Below, piece by piece: positions 1 to 13,017 of a stretch of DNA of 64,000 nucleotides (position 1 is the first letter of the stretch; every line of letters starts with the position of its first letter). Source of the DNA: Myxococcales bacterium. GTDB lineage: Bacteria > Myxococcota > Myxococcia > Myxococcales > Myxococcaceae. The DNA lies in the NCBI GenBank assembly GCA_030681895.1, contig JAUXRI010000078.1, positions 1 through 64,000 of the forward strand, written 5' to 3'. The translations under genes were made by a program, and so were the position numbers. The notes under the pieces were generated by a model. That model was not told the DNA's origin and ran no database searches. It saw only the letters and a list, made by a program, of their open reading frames with translations.

Positions 1-1260
1 GTGCTGTCGCGCCGCCTCTCGAAGGACGCGGCCTCACTCTCGATGCTCGCTGAAGCCAGGCACTCGGGCATGCCGGTCGAAGGCCTCGTCATCGCCGTCA
101 ACAAGGGCGGCCTCGAGGTCGCGGTCGGCGACGTTCGCGCCTTCTGCCCCTCGTCGCAGGTCGACATCCGCCCGGGCAAGCTCGAGGAGTTCGTCGGGCA
201 GCGCTTCACCTTCCGCGTCACCGAGGTGAAGGAGCGCAACGTCGTGTTGTCGCGCCGCGCCCTCATCGAGGAAGAGCACAAGGCGAAGGGCGCCGAGCTG
301 CGCAAGTCGCTCGAGGTCGGCAAGATCGTCAAGGGCACCGTCGTCTCGGTTCAGAACTTCGGCGCGTTCGTCGATCTCGGCGGGCTCGAGGGCCTGGTGC
401 CCGTGAGCGAGATGTCGCACGTGCGCATCGGTCACCCGAGCGAGGTCGTGAAGATCGGCGACGAGCTCGAGGTCGAGATCATCCGTATGGAGGCCGCCGA
501 GCCGAACTCGCCCGACAAGTCCAAGCGCAAGGAGCGCCTGACGATGTCGCTGCGCAAGCTCCTGGACGATCCGTTCAAGAAGGCGCTCGAGACCTTCAAG
601 GAAGGCATGACGGTCAAGGGCAAGATCGCGCGACTCACCCAGTTCGGTGCGTTCGTCGAGCTGATGCCCGGCGTCGACGGCCTCATCCACGTCTCGGCTC
701 TCTCGGAGCGCCGCATCGCGCACCCCCGTGACGCCGTTCGTGTCGGCGACGAGGTCGAGGTCAAGATCGAGAAGGTCGACCCCGACGAGAAGCGCATGGG
801 CCTTCGCCTCGTGAAGAATGGCGTTCCCGTGGGCGAGGGTGTCGCCGCGTCGGCAGCGCCTGCTCCCGCCTCCACCACTCCGACCGAGACGGACGCCGCG
901 CCCAAGAAGCCGGCCATCAAGCTGCGCCGTGGCTCGGTCGTCATGGGCAAAGTCGTGCGCATCGAGACCTTCGGCGTCTTCATCGAGTTCGAAGGCGGCA
1001 CGGGTCTCATCCCGGCCAGCGAGACGGGCACCGAGCGCGGAACGGACCTCAAGCGCGTCTTCCCCATGGGCAAAGAGCTCAAGGCCGAGGTGATCGAGAT
1101 GGAGGGCTCCAAGGTGAAGCTGTCGGTCACCGCGGCCCAGCGCAGCGAAGAGCGCGCCGATCTCGACGCCTGGAAGGCCACCCAGAAGCCCGCGCAGGGC
1201 GGCGGCAAGGCCGGCTTCGGCACGCTGGCCGACAAGTTCAAGAGCCTGAAGCTGGGCTGA
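1..1260 (+). CDS. S1 RNA-binding domain protein (ribosomal protein S1-like), 5' end outside window
   Basis: At least four S1 (OB-fold) domains are visible, at about residues 24-87, 106-185, 203-272 and 310-378, each with the NFGAFVDL/QFGAFVEL/TFGVFIEF-type core. S1 proteins bind single-stranded RNA; rpsA helps mRNA reach the 30S subunit. The first residues (LSRR) match the end of an S1 domain, as at residues 83-86, so the reading frame almost certainly begins upstream and the GTG at base 1 is internal. Domain 4 is separated by an Ala/Pro/Thr linker (about 280-305). It may be an accessory S1 protein rather than RpsA; the missing N-terminus prevents a decision. Confidence 0.85.
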   Translation: MLSRRLSKDAASLSMLAEARHSGMPVEGLVIAVNKGGLEVAVGDVRAFCPSSQVDIRPGKLEEFVGQRFTFRVTEVKERNVVLSRRALIEEEHKAKGAELRKSLEVGKIVKGTVVSVQNFGAFVDLGGLEGLVPVSEMSHVRIGHPSEVVKIGDELEVEIIRMEAAEPNSPDKSKRKERLTMSLRKLLDDPFKKALETFKEGMTVKGKIARLTQFGAFVELMPGVDGLIHVSALSERRIAHPRDAVRVGDEVEVKIEKVDPDEKRMGLRLVKNGVPVGEGVAASAAPAPASTTPTETDAAPKKPAIKLRRGSVVMGKVVRIETFGVFIEFEGGTGLIPASETGTERGTDLKRVFPMGKELKAEVIEMEGSKVKLSVTAAQRSEERADLDAWKATQKPAQGGGKAGFGTLADKFKSLKLG

Positions 1261-1426
1261 GCCGGTCGATTTGACAGACGCCCTGATCGGTTGACCCCGC
1301 TCGGAGCATCCAAACGCCAGGGCGAACTGCAGACCTCCCGCTCGAAAATGGGAAGGCGCAGGTCGCACCTGGCGTTGAACTTTGCTAGCTCAGCGCTCGT
1401 CGGTGGCCCTGGAGGCGTTGGACAAC

Positions 1427-2791
1427 ATGGCGAAGCTCTTCCACAAGTCGATGATTTCTCTCTTGGTGGTCGTCTCGAGTGTCGCGTTCGCGGCGCCGGC
1501 GGTGCCTTCGGCTGCGGCCAAGGCGGCGTTCGAGCGCGGTGAAAAGGCGCTCGAGGGCGGCACTTACGACGCTGCCGTCAAAGCCTACGAAGACGCCCTC
1601 AAGGCGACGCCTGGCTACGCGGCGGCGATGAACGGCATGGGCAGCGCGCTCTTCAAGCTGAACAAGCGCGAAGAGGCGATCGCTCAGTTCAAGGCGGCGA
1701 CCGAGGCGGACCCGGGCCTCAAGCTCGCGTGGTTCAACCTCGGCTTCTCGTCGCGCAAGACGCAGGACTTCGCGACGGCGGCGAAGGCCTACGAGAAGTA
1801 CACCGCGCTCGACGCGACCGACCCCGACGGCTTCTACGGCCTCGCGGAGTCGTACAAGCAGTCGAGCCAGCCCGAGAAGGCCATCTCTGCCTACGAGACG
1901 TACATCAAGAAGGAGACGCGCCCGACCGAGCAGAAGTACGTCGACCGCGCGAAGGAGTCGATCGCCCAGCTGAAGGCCGCCGCTGCGAAGCCGGCCGAGA
2001 CCGCGAAGACGACCCCGACGACGACGACGACGACCACCACCACGCCCCCTCCGGCCGCGAAGCCCGACCTGCCGAGCCAGCCGCTGCCGTCGTTGTCCGC
2101 CCGCAAGATGAAGGAGGGCGAGGACTTCATGGCCGAGAAGAAGTACCGCGAGGCCTCGTTCTCGTTCCAGGACGCGGTCAACGCCGACCCGAACAACGTC
2201 GAGGCGCTCTTCAAGCTCGGCAACAGCTACGCGGTGCTCGGCTACTACAGCCAGGCGATCGAGAAGTGGAACCAGGTCAGCAGCCTCACCCAGGATCCCA
2301 GCGTCAAGAAGAGCGCCCAGGACAACATCTCGCGCGCGCAGCAGAAGCTGGCGTCGTCGGGCGGCGGCTCGCCTCAGGAAGCCGGCAAGCAGCCCGGCAC
2401 CGGGCCCATCGCAGACACCACCCGCCAGCAGGCTCGCCAGTACTACGAGCAGGCCGTGCAGCTGATCAACCAGCGCAAGTTCGGCGAGGCGCTCTCGTCG
2501 CTCAACGACTGCCTCAAGCTCGAGCCCGCGCTGTCGGTCGGCTACATCGCCCGCGGCAGCACGCTCATCGGGCTGCGCCGCTTCGCCGAAGCCGCCATCG
2601 ACTACCAGTACGCGCTCAAGCTCGACTCGAACCTTTCCTCGCCGCTCTACGGGCTGGCCGAGGCCTACCGCGGCATGAACCGGGTCGACGACGCGCGCAC
2701 CTACTACCAGCGCTACGTCTCGTCAGCGGCCACCGACGTGCGGCCCGAGCTGCAGAGCGACGCGCGCTCCAAGCTCGATCAGCTGCGCTGA
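1427..2791 (+). CDS. Secreted/periplasmic tetratricopeptide-repeat protein
   Basis: 454 residues. I chose the ATG at 1427 because GGAGG lies 11 bases upstream and the product then starts with a Sec signal peptide (MAKLFHKSMISLLVVV..., likely cleavage after AFA). An in-frame TTG at 1382 is less likely. TPR-like helices occupy about residues 25-180 and 225-450 (for example AAMNGMGSALFKLNKREEAI and YIARGSTLIGLRRFAEAAID). The two blocks are joined by a Thr/Pro-rich linker encoded by an ACG run. It lies 13 bases before the moxR-like gene and is probably co-transcribed with it, so a scaffold role at the envelope with the MoxR/DUF58 pair is inferred. No enzymatic domain is seen. Confidence 0.85.
   Translation: MAKLFHKSMISLLVVVSSVAFAAPAVPSAAAKAAFERGEKALEGGTYDAAVKAYEDALKATPGYAAAMNGMGSALFKLNKREEAIAQFKAATEADPGLKLAWFNLGFSSRKTQDFATAAKAYEKYTALDATDPDGFYGLAESYKQSSQPEKAISAYETYIKKETRPTEQKYVDRAKESIAQLKAAAAKPAETAKTTPTTTTTTTTTPPPAAKPDLPSQPLPSLSARKMKEGEDFMAEKKYREASFSFQDAVNADPNNVEALFKLGNSYAVLGYYSQAIEKWNQVSSLTQDPSVKKSAQDNISRAQQKLASSGGGSPQEAGKQPGTGPIADTTRQQARQYYEQAVQLINQRKFGEALSSLNDCLKLEPALSVGYIARGSTLIGLRRFAEAAIDYQYALKLDSNLSSPLYGLAEAYRGMNRVDDARTYYQRYVSSAATDVRPELQSDARSKLDQLR
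2017..2044 (+). repeat. ACG/ACC trinucleotide tract encoding a Thr run
   Basis: A run of ACG then ACC codons inside the TPR protein gene encodes about ten consecutive Thr residues followed by Pro. It is a low-complexity linker between the two TPR blocks and, being trinucleotide, changes length without breaking the frame. Confidence 0.8.
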
Positions 2792-2804
2792 CGAAAGCTG
2801 CACC

Positions 2805-3794
<990 letters not shown>

Positions 3795-3810
3795 GCGCCA
3801 AGGAGCCGCC

Positions 3811-4692
3811 ATGCTCCCCAAGGAGCTGATCAAGCGCATTCGCAAGCTGGAGATCTCGACCCGCAAGGCGGTCACCAGCGTGCTCGGCGGTCAGTACCAC
3901 TCGGTCTTCAAGGGCCGGGGCATGGCGTTCTCCGAGGTGCGGCAGTACCAGCCCGGCGACGAGGTGCGCACCATCGACTGGAACGTCACGGCGCGCATGA
4001 ACGACGCGTACGTGAAGGTCTTCACCGAAGAGCGCGAGCTGACGGTGATGCTGATCGTCGACGTCTCGGCCTCGGAGTCGTTCGGCTCGAAGGAGCGCAG
4101 CAAGGCCGAGATCGCCGCCGAGGTCGCCGCGCAGATCGCCTTCTCCGCCATCGCCAATAACGATCGGGTCGGCCTCATCCTCTTCTCCGATCGCGTCGAG
4201 AAGGTGGTGCCGCCACGCAAGGGCCGCTCGCACGTGCTGCGGATGATCAGCGACATCCTCTCGTTCAAGCCGCAGGGCAAAGGCACCGATCTCGCCGTCG
4301 CGCTGACGTACATGACGCACGTCGCGAAGCGGAAGTCGGTCGCCTTCCTCGTGTCCGACTTCCTCACCGAGGACTACGAGAAGCCGCTGCGCATCGTCGC
4401 CCGGAAGCACGATCTCGTGCCGTGCGTGATCGTCGACCCGCTCGAGCAGGTGTTCCCCAACCTCGGCCTCGCCGATCTGGAGGACCCCGAGACCGGGGCG
4501 CGCTTCCTCATCGACACCAGCGACCCCCGGGTGCGCGGCCGCTTCAAGCGGTTCATGGAGGAGCGCAAGGTGAAGCGCGACACGCTCTTCAAGAAGTTGC
4601 AGCTCGACGCGGTGGAGCTGTCAGCCGGCGCCGACTACTCGCGCTCGCTCCAGAAGTTCTTCCGCATGCGGGCCCGCCGGGCTGCCGGGTAG
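3811..4692 (+). CDS. DUF58 domain protein, MoxR partner with VWA-like fold
   Basis: 293 residues. The DUF58 signature VRQYQPGDEVRTIDWNVTAR spans residues 43-62, and a VWA-type metal-site motif DVSAS is at 84-88. AAGGAG lies six bases before the ATG. No membrane segment is obvious, so this is the short soluble DUF58 type normally encoded next to moxR, as here. The MoxR-DUF58-TPR set resembles Bacteroides-type aerotolerance/envelope-stress operons, but the substrate in this organism is unknown. Confidence 0.9.
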   Translation: MLPKELIKRIRKLEISTRKAVTSVLGGQYHSVFKGRGMAFSEVRQYQPGDEVRTIDWNVTARMNDAYVKVFTEERELTVMLIVDVSASESFGSKERSKAEIAAEVAAQIAFSAIANNDRVGLILFSDRVEKVVPPRKGRSHVLRMISDILSFKPQGKGTDLAVALTYMTHVAKRKSVAFLVSDFLTEDYEKPLRIVARKHDLVPCVIVDPLEQVFPNLGLADLEDPETGARFLIDTSDPRVRGRFKRFMEERKVKRDTLFKKLQLDAVELSAGADYSRSLQKFFRMRARRAAG

Positions 4693-4773
4693 CCCAATGG
4701 TGGTCAACGTGCTTCGGCAGAGGCAGACTCGCGGGCTGATGCACCCGTCACCCAGCCAGCGGAGCGCCCGCCG

Positions 4774-5643
4774 ATGAGCGACGGCAAGAAGCCTGGCGAC
4801 GAGACGATGAAGGTGCCTCCGGGCCTCGTGGCGAAGAAGCCAACCACCAGCACGTCGACGCCGGCCGTCAAAGGCGTGCCCATCGATGCGCCGCCGACCG
4901 ACTCTTTCGTCGGCCGCATGAAGCTGCCGTCGAGCTCGCACCCGCAGTTGAATGAGGTGCCAACCGGCCCGCAGAAGATCATCACGGGAGAGACCGCTCC
5001 GGAGGTCTCGCAGGGCAAGTGGCGCGATCGTGTCTTCACGCCGCGCGCGGTGTTGTCGAACGACGAGATCCTCAAAGGGCTCGAGGCCTCGCTGCGCGTC
5101 GTGCTCAAAGACGCCAATCACGTGCGCGTCGCCTTCGAAGAGCTGCGGCGGGGGTGGCTGCCGACAATTCGCCAGGCGCTCGAGCAGGCGGGTGGAGACG
5201 GCCTCGACGCGTGGATCAGCTCGCTCCTCAAGCCGACCGGCCGGTCGGGCATGGACCCGCTCTTCCCCTCGCTGGTGGCCGACTTTGCCCGGCTCCGCGC
5301 CGCGAAGGAGCTCGCGGCCTTCGAAGAGGAAGCGCACAAGGTGATCGCCACCGTGCAGCGCGTGCTGAGCTTCGAGAAGCCCCGCAAGCTGTCCTTCAAG
5401 GTGCTGGAGAAGGATCTCGAAGGCCGGCTGGAGGTCGACGAGCTGTTCCTGATCTCGGTGAGCGACGACGGCGAGCTGACCCGCCGGCTCAAGGAGATCG
5501 GCTCGACGATGGAGAGCCTGCGCGACCAGATTCGCCAGCTCCCCGGGAAGCAGCCGAGCGGCATGTTCAACAACTTCGTGCGCCTGAAGGTCGAGCTGAA
5601 GGTGCTCGACGCCGAGCTTCGACGCCGGAGCCCCGCGCCCTGA
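4774..5643 (+). CDS. Protein of unknown function, probably cytoplasmic
   Basis: 289 residues, unrecognised. The first ~80 residues are Pro/Thr/Ser/Lys-rich and look disordered; the rest is predicted helical with many charged residues (for example LEASLRVVLKDANHVRVAFE and LRDQIRQLPGKQPSG near the C-terminus). No signal peptide or membrane segment is seen. It lies 81 bases after the DUF58 gene and ahead of the HDOD gene on the same strand, so it may be part of the same transcript. Codon use matches that of its neighbours, which supports real coding. Confidence 0.7.
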   Translation: MSDGKKPGDETMKVPPGLVAKKPTTSTSTPAVKGVPIDAPPTDSFVGRMKLPSSSHPQLNEVPTGPQKIITGETAPEVSQGKWRDRVFTPRAVLSNDEILKGLEASLRVVLKDANHVRVAFEELRRGWLPTIRQALEQAGGDGLDAWISSLLKPTGRSGMDPLFPSLVADFARLRAAKELAAFEEEAHKVIATVQRVLSFEKPRKLSFKVLEKDLEGRLEVDELFLISVSDDGELTRRLKEIGSTMESLRDQIRQLPGKQPSGMFNNFVRLKVELKVLDAELRRRSPAP

Positions 5644-5744
5644 CGGCTGGGGTCACCCGCGCCCCTCCCGTCATCGTTGACCCGCTCCAGACTGACGGAT
5701 CCTCGCTGGTTTGCGTGGGCACACCGGCTGCTCAACCGACGCTG

Positions 5745-6920
5745 GTGCGACACGTGGTGGTACTCAGCGGAGACGCTCAGGTCCTCGAGGGCCTGCGCCG
5801 CTCGCTGCGCGTGTTTCAGAACGCCTGGGCCACCCACTTCGTCGACACCACTACCGAGGCGCTGGGCGCGTTGGCGCTCCACCCCGTCGAGGCGCTGATC
5901 TGCGACTCGAAGGTGAACGGGCTCGAGCTCGAGGCGTTCCTGGCGCTGGTTCGCGAGAAGTGGCCGACGGTCGTGCGGGCGGTGCTGTGCGGCACCGACG
6001 TGAAGCCCGAGCAGGCGCTCCGGCTCGCGCGCACGGCCCACCAGGTGCTCAAGAAACCGCTGATTCCCGGGCAGATGTTCGATCTCGTCGAGCGGGCTTC
6101 GATGGTGCTGGGCCTCGTTCGAAGCGACCGGGTCAAGCTGGTGCTCGCGAAGCTCGGCTCGTTGCCTGCGCTCCCGGTGACGTACGAGAAGCTCAGCGAG
6201 CTGACGTCGAACCCCGACGTGTCCCTCGACGAGGTGGCGACCGTCGTGGAGCGCGATCCTGCCGTCACTGCCAACGTGCTGAAGATCATCAACTCGGCGT
6301 ACTTCGGGTTGCCGCGGCGGGTGTCGAGCGTGCGTGAGACCGTGAAGTACCTGGGCATTCAGCCGCTGAAGAACATCGTGCTGACGGTCGAGGTCTTCGA
6401 GGGCATGGCGAGTGGGCCGACCGCGAAGGATCTGCAGATGAGCGCGTTGGCGCGGGCCTGCGCGATGAGGGAGCTGCTTGGACGAACGCCGATGGGCGAA
6501 GCCGCCTTCGCGGCGGGAATTCTCGCGGACATCGGCCAGCTCTTGATCGCGACGAGGCTACCCATCGACATGGCAGCCATTCGCCGAGACATGGCGACCC
6601 AGTCGCAAGAGGACGCGGAGCGAGCGCGCCTGGGCTCGTCCCACGCCGAGCTGGGCGGGGCGTTGCTGAGCCTGTGGAATCTGCCCTCGTCGCTCGTCGA
6701 GGCCGTCACGCTGCACCACACGCCGCCGGCTGCTGCTGCGAGCGTCAACGTGGCGACCGCCCTCGCGCTGGTGTGCGCGATGGAAGAGGAGCTGCACGCC
6801 GAGGGTGCGCGGAAAGCCGAGCTGAGCGCGACGATCTTGAAGTTGGCCGAGGTCTTCCCCACGGTGAACCTGCAGGCCGTGCGTCGGCAGCTGGCGCCGA
6901 GGGAGCAAGCCGTCGCCTGA
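5745..6920 (+). CDS. Receiver-like plus HDOD domain signalling protein
   Basis: About 391 residues from GTG 5745; GTG 5715 is an alternative start, and neither has a good ribosome-binding site. The N-terminal ~120 residues look like a response-regulator receiver (HVVVLSGDAQVLEG, ALICDSKVNGLE with a candidate phospho-Asp, and the conserved Lys in VLKKPL). An HDOD domain follows (LGSLPALPVTYEKL, VVERDPAVTANVLKIINSAY, VKYLGIQPLKNIVL). HDOD proteins are degenerate HD-type modules used in regulation of motility, virulence or stress. The frame stays open for over 700 bases upstream only because it shadows the preceding gene. Confidence 0.82.
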   Translation: MRHVVVLSGDAQVLEGLRRSLRVFQNAWATHFVDTTTEALGALALHPVEALICDSKVNGLELEAFLALVREKWPTVVRAVLCGTDVKPEQALRLARTAHQVLKKPLIPGQMFDLVERASMVLGLVRSDRVKLVLAKLGSLPALPVTYEKLSELTSNPDVSLDEVATVVERDPAVTANVLKIINSAYFGLPRRVSSVRETVKYLGIQPLKNIVLTVEVFEGMASGPTAKDLQMSALARACAMRELLGRTPMGEAAFAAGILADIGQLLIATRLPIDMAAIRRDMATQSQEDAERARLGSSHAELGGALLSLWNLPSSLVEAVTLHHTPPAAAASVNVATALALVCAMEEELHAEGARKAELSATILKLAEVFPTVNLQAVRRQLAPREQAVA

Positions 6921-6922
6921 CG

Positions 6923-7315
6923 TCACAGGTGGCGAAGCGAGAGCGCAGCAGCTCCGACGACCAGCGCACCGAGGCTGAGGAAGCGCCGGGGGCCGAAGGC
7001 TCCGACGAGGCTCGCGAGCAGGCCCACGCCGAGCAGCCCGTCCTTTAGCGTGAAGAGCAACAGCCACTGGCCCTGCGTCTGCTCGTCGAGGTGATGCGTC
7101 CCGCAGTGAGGGCACCCGATGTTCTGCGCCTTCGCCACGGCGAGCAGGCAGAGACCAAGGCCAACGGCGATGGACCCCAGCCAGTGTGGGCTCCACCACC
7201 CGTCGACTGCGGACTCGCCGCTCCCGAGCGTTCGCGCAGGCCCGGCGCCGTCGATCAGGTTGGCTGTCCGCCGGGACCTCGAGTGGGTCGGGTGCTTCGA
7301 GCCTTCAGTCGTCAC
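6923..7315 (-). CDS. Small membrane protein with CPHC motif, unknown function
   Basis: 130 residues from a GTG start. There is a polar N-terminus of about 45 residues, then hydrophobic segments at about 48-63, 90-105 and 110-128. Between the first two lies a Cys-Pro-His-Cys-x-x-His-His motif that could bind metal or be redox active. The stop is two bases from the convergent HDOD stop. No family recognised. Codon use supports coding but the start is uncertain. Confidence 0.5.
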   Translation of the reverse strand: MTTEGSKHPTHSRSRRTANLIDGAGPARTLGSGESAVDGWWSPHWLGSIAVGLGLCLLAVAKAQNIGCPHCGTHHLDEQTQGQWLLLFTLKDGLLGVGLLASLVGAFGPRRFLSLGALVVGAAALSLRHL

Positions 7316-7380
7316 CGTGCGTGTGTAACGACGACCTGGGCCGGCCGTGTCGAATCCGTCACCCGGCTCGGCCGAACTCC

Positions 7381-8364
7381 TCAGGCGCTCGAGGAACGAT
7401 CGCAGGAGGTCGGCTGTGTCCTCGTTCCAGCCGTCGCCGCGAGTGCGTCACGCAGGCCGTCGACATCGCCGCAGCCCATCACCGTCACCTTCCGGTGCTG
7501 CTCGAGCCAGCCCAACGCGCGATCAGTCGCGACGACGGGAATGCTCGCAGCCGCCGCGGCGCCGGTCTCGGCGGCGAAGGACTCGACCCACGCCGGCGCG
7601 ATCACCGCCCGCACCGCAGGCGGCTCGTGCTCGAAGAGGCGAAGGCGAGGGTGACGCAGCATCGACTCACTCGAGCCGGGCCCCCGCCGCGCGCAAAGGA
7701 CGATGCCCGGCAGCTGGTCGATCGCCGCGAGTGCGATCTCGAGGCCGAAGCGAGACGCCGTCGTACCGGCCAGGAGGACGTGTGGGCTCGTCGGCTCGTA
7801 CTGCACCTGCCCAGGTCGCGCTGGCATGGGGAGCACGCCCAGTCGCTCCGACGCCACGCCGCGTTTGCGGAGTCGTTGACGCGTCAGTCGGCTCGTCACC
7901 AGCACCCGACTCGCCAGCACGAGTTCCTCTTCCTGCCGAACGACGAACGAGGCCTTCGCCCGGTAGTTCTGGAGAAACGGAGCCGTTGGAACCGCGAGCG
8001 CCGCTGCGTCGAGATCGGCGTGCAGGTATCGCAGCAGGGGCAGATCGAGGAGGAGCACTCGCTCGACGTGCCGGGCCTTCGCGAACACCCGCAGCGCCGA
8101 GAGCGACGGTGCGAAGACGTGAGTCACGTGGCCGAACGTCTTCGTCGAGACGATCGCGTCGAAGGCGCGACGGAGCTCCAGTGACAGCGCGAGATCGGCC
8201 CCACTCCCGACGGCGGCCGCCGTTCGCCTCGAGAGGCCGCGCGCCACCCGCCACGCCCGAGGAGACTCACGCCATGGCGCGATGACGATGGTCTCGCCGC
8301 GAGGCAGCGACTCGATCAGCGGCTCGACCCACGCTGCGGGCTCGGGAGCGATCACCAGCCTCAC
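7381..8364 (-). CDS. Probable GT-B type glycosyltransferase
   Basis: 327 residues. The GTG at 8364 overlaps the upstream VanW-family stop as GTGA, so the two are translationally coupled; the longer frame to 8406 would run inside that gene. The sequence has the outline of a two-domain glycosyltransferase: an N-terminal Rossmann-like part (VRLVIAPEPAAWVEPLI), ASRVLVTSRLTRQRLRKRGV in the middle, then a C-terminal nucleotide-sugar half (PHVLLAGTTASRFGLEIALA, and FAAETGAAAAASIPVVATD resembling the E-x7-E region). The acceptor is unknown. Pairing with VanW suggests envelope polysaccharide or peptidoglycan work. Confidence 0.65.
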   Translation of the reverse strand: MRLVIAPEPAAWVEPLIESLPRGETIVIAPWRESPRAWRVARGLSRRTAAAVGSGADLALSLELRRAFDAIVSTKTFGHVTHVFAPSLSALRVFAKARHVERVLLLDLPLLRYLHADLDAAALAVPTAPFLQNYRAKASFVVRQEEELVLASRVLVTSRLTRQRLRKRGVASERLGVLPMPARPGQVQYEPTSPHVLLAGTTASRFGLEIALAAIDQLPGIVLCARRGPGSSESMLRHPRLRLFEHEPPAVRAVIAPAWVESFAAETGAAAAASIPVVATDRALGWLEQHRKVTVMGCGDVDGLRDALAATAGTRTQPTSCDRSSSA

Positions 8365-9242
8365 GCCGGCACCACGACGCGGGCGTGACACGTCGTCTCT
8401 CCACACGTCAGGCAGCTGCGCTGCTGTTTCTCGGGCGTCAGCATCCGTGTGCGGTTGATGGCGAGGGTCTCGGAGCGGCGTTCTCCGCCCGCGCCGATGG
8501 CGTGCCGCACGATTCGGTTGTGTCGAATTCGACCGTCACCTTCCTGCGTCTCCCGCTCGTCGACGGCCTCGACCTCGAAGCGCTCCGTCAGTGGCGCGGA
8601 GCCGGTGATCGTCACCAGCAGCGCCTCGTCGCGCACGCTCACGCCGAGCCGCACCAGCCGATCGATCGGCGCGAATCGCAGATCGACGTACGGCCACAGC
8701 ACCGTCGCGTCGATGCCCCAGGGAATACCTGGCGGCGGCTCCACCGCCTGCATCGAGTGACCGTGGCGCTCGATGATGCGCTGACCAGTGAAGACCGCGG
8801 CCTGGAACAACGCGCGCGCGAGCAGACAGAGCCCACCGCCGATCGCCGGCACGATGCAGCCGCCCGCGAGCTCCATGCCGTGACGAAACCCACGCGCCTC
8901 GGTCACCCGGCCCAGCGTGCGCCAGAACGAGAACGGCCGCCCCGGCTCGATCAGCAGCCCATCGAAGCTCGGCGCCGCGAGGGCGAGGTTGTGCTTCTTG
9001 CCGGCCTCGAACACCGGGTGCGCGTCGGCCCGATGGAGGGGGATGCGGGTCGAGAACAAAACGTGCGCCAGCGGCCGCGACGCGACGATCGGAGCAGGGA
9101 AGTGCTCGGTGCGTGTCTGCCAGGCCACGAGGCGCCTGGCTGAAAGGACAGCCATCTTCGTCCGCCGCGTCCACAGGGCCACGGGTGAGGCGTCTTTGAG
9201 ACTCGGTTCGCGGTGCATGAGGTGTGGAAAAGCAAGCCGCAC
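8361..9242 (-). CDS. VanW family protein
   Basis: 293 residues. The VanW core is clear: GKKHNLALAAPSFDGLLI followed by PGRPFSFWRTLGRVT, GCIVPAIGGGLC and a terminal TCGETTCHA Cys motif. VanW proteins take their name from VanB-type vancomycin-resistance clusters but are widespread, with no settled biochemical role. The GTG at 9242 is the likely start (ATG 9218 also possible). It is divergent from dnaE and coupled to the downstream glycosyltransferase. No van ligase genes are nearby, so drug resistance should not be inferred. Confidence 0.82.
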   Translation of the reverse strand: MRLAFPHLMHREPSLKDASPVALWTRRTKMAVLSARRLVAWQTRTEHFPAPIVASRPLAHVLFSTRIPLHRADAHPVFEAGKKHNLALAAPSFDGLLIEPGRPFSFWRTLGRVTEARGFRHGMELAGGCIVPAIGGGLCLLARALFQAAVFTGQRIIERHGHSMQAVEPPPGIPWGIDATVLWPYVDLRFAPIDRLVRLGVSVRDEALLVTITGSAPLTERFEVEAVDERETQEGDGRIRHNRIVRHAIGAGGERRSETLAINRTRMLTPEKQQRSCLTCGETTCHARVVVPA

Positions 9243-9271
9243 ACCAGCCTCTTCGGCGCTTTTTCGAACGA

Positions 9272-9298
9272 TTGACGCGAGACCCGGACCAGTAGTCT
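9272..9298 (+). promoter_or_regulatory. dnaE: Possible sigma70-type promoter of dnaE
   Basis: TTGACG (9272-9277) and TAGTCT (9293-9298) are separated by 15 bases in the divergent gap before dnaE. The -35 is good, but the -10 is a weak match and the spacing is short. Confidence 0.25.
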
Positions 9299-9328
9299 AC
9301 GGACCCTTCAGCCGGGAGGGCCGACCGC

Positions 9329-12931
<3,603 letters not shown>

Positions 12932-13017
12932 CCTGAAACCGCGGCTGATGTCGGGAAGACGAACGAATTCCCCTTCACCGGGTACACTGCATCAGACGGT
13001 ACCGACGGGGGAGCCCC

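Noticed and set aside
34-1368. Long minus-strand frame over the S1 gene
   Set aside because: Antisense shadow in GC-rich DNA with no protein pattern; the plus frame has four S1 domains.
2017-2044. Trinucleotide tract as a phase-variable element
   Set aside because: A triplet run keeps the frame, so length change would not switch the gene on or off.
5019-5744. N-terminal 240-residue extension of the HDOD frame
   Set aside because: It is a shadow of the preceding gene in another frame; Arg-rich with no domain.
8361-9242. Vancomycin resistance locus
   Set aside because: VanW-family proteins are common without resistance and no vanA/B, H, X or R/S genes are close.
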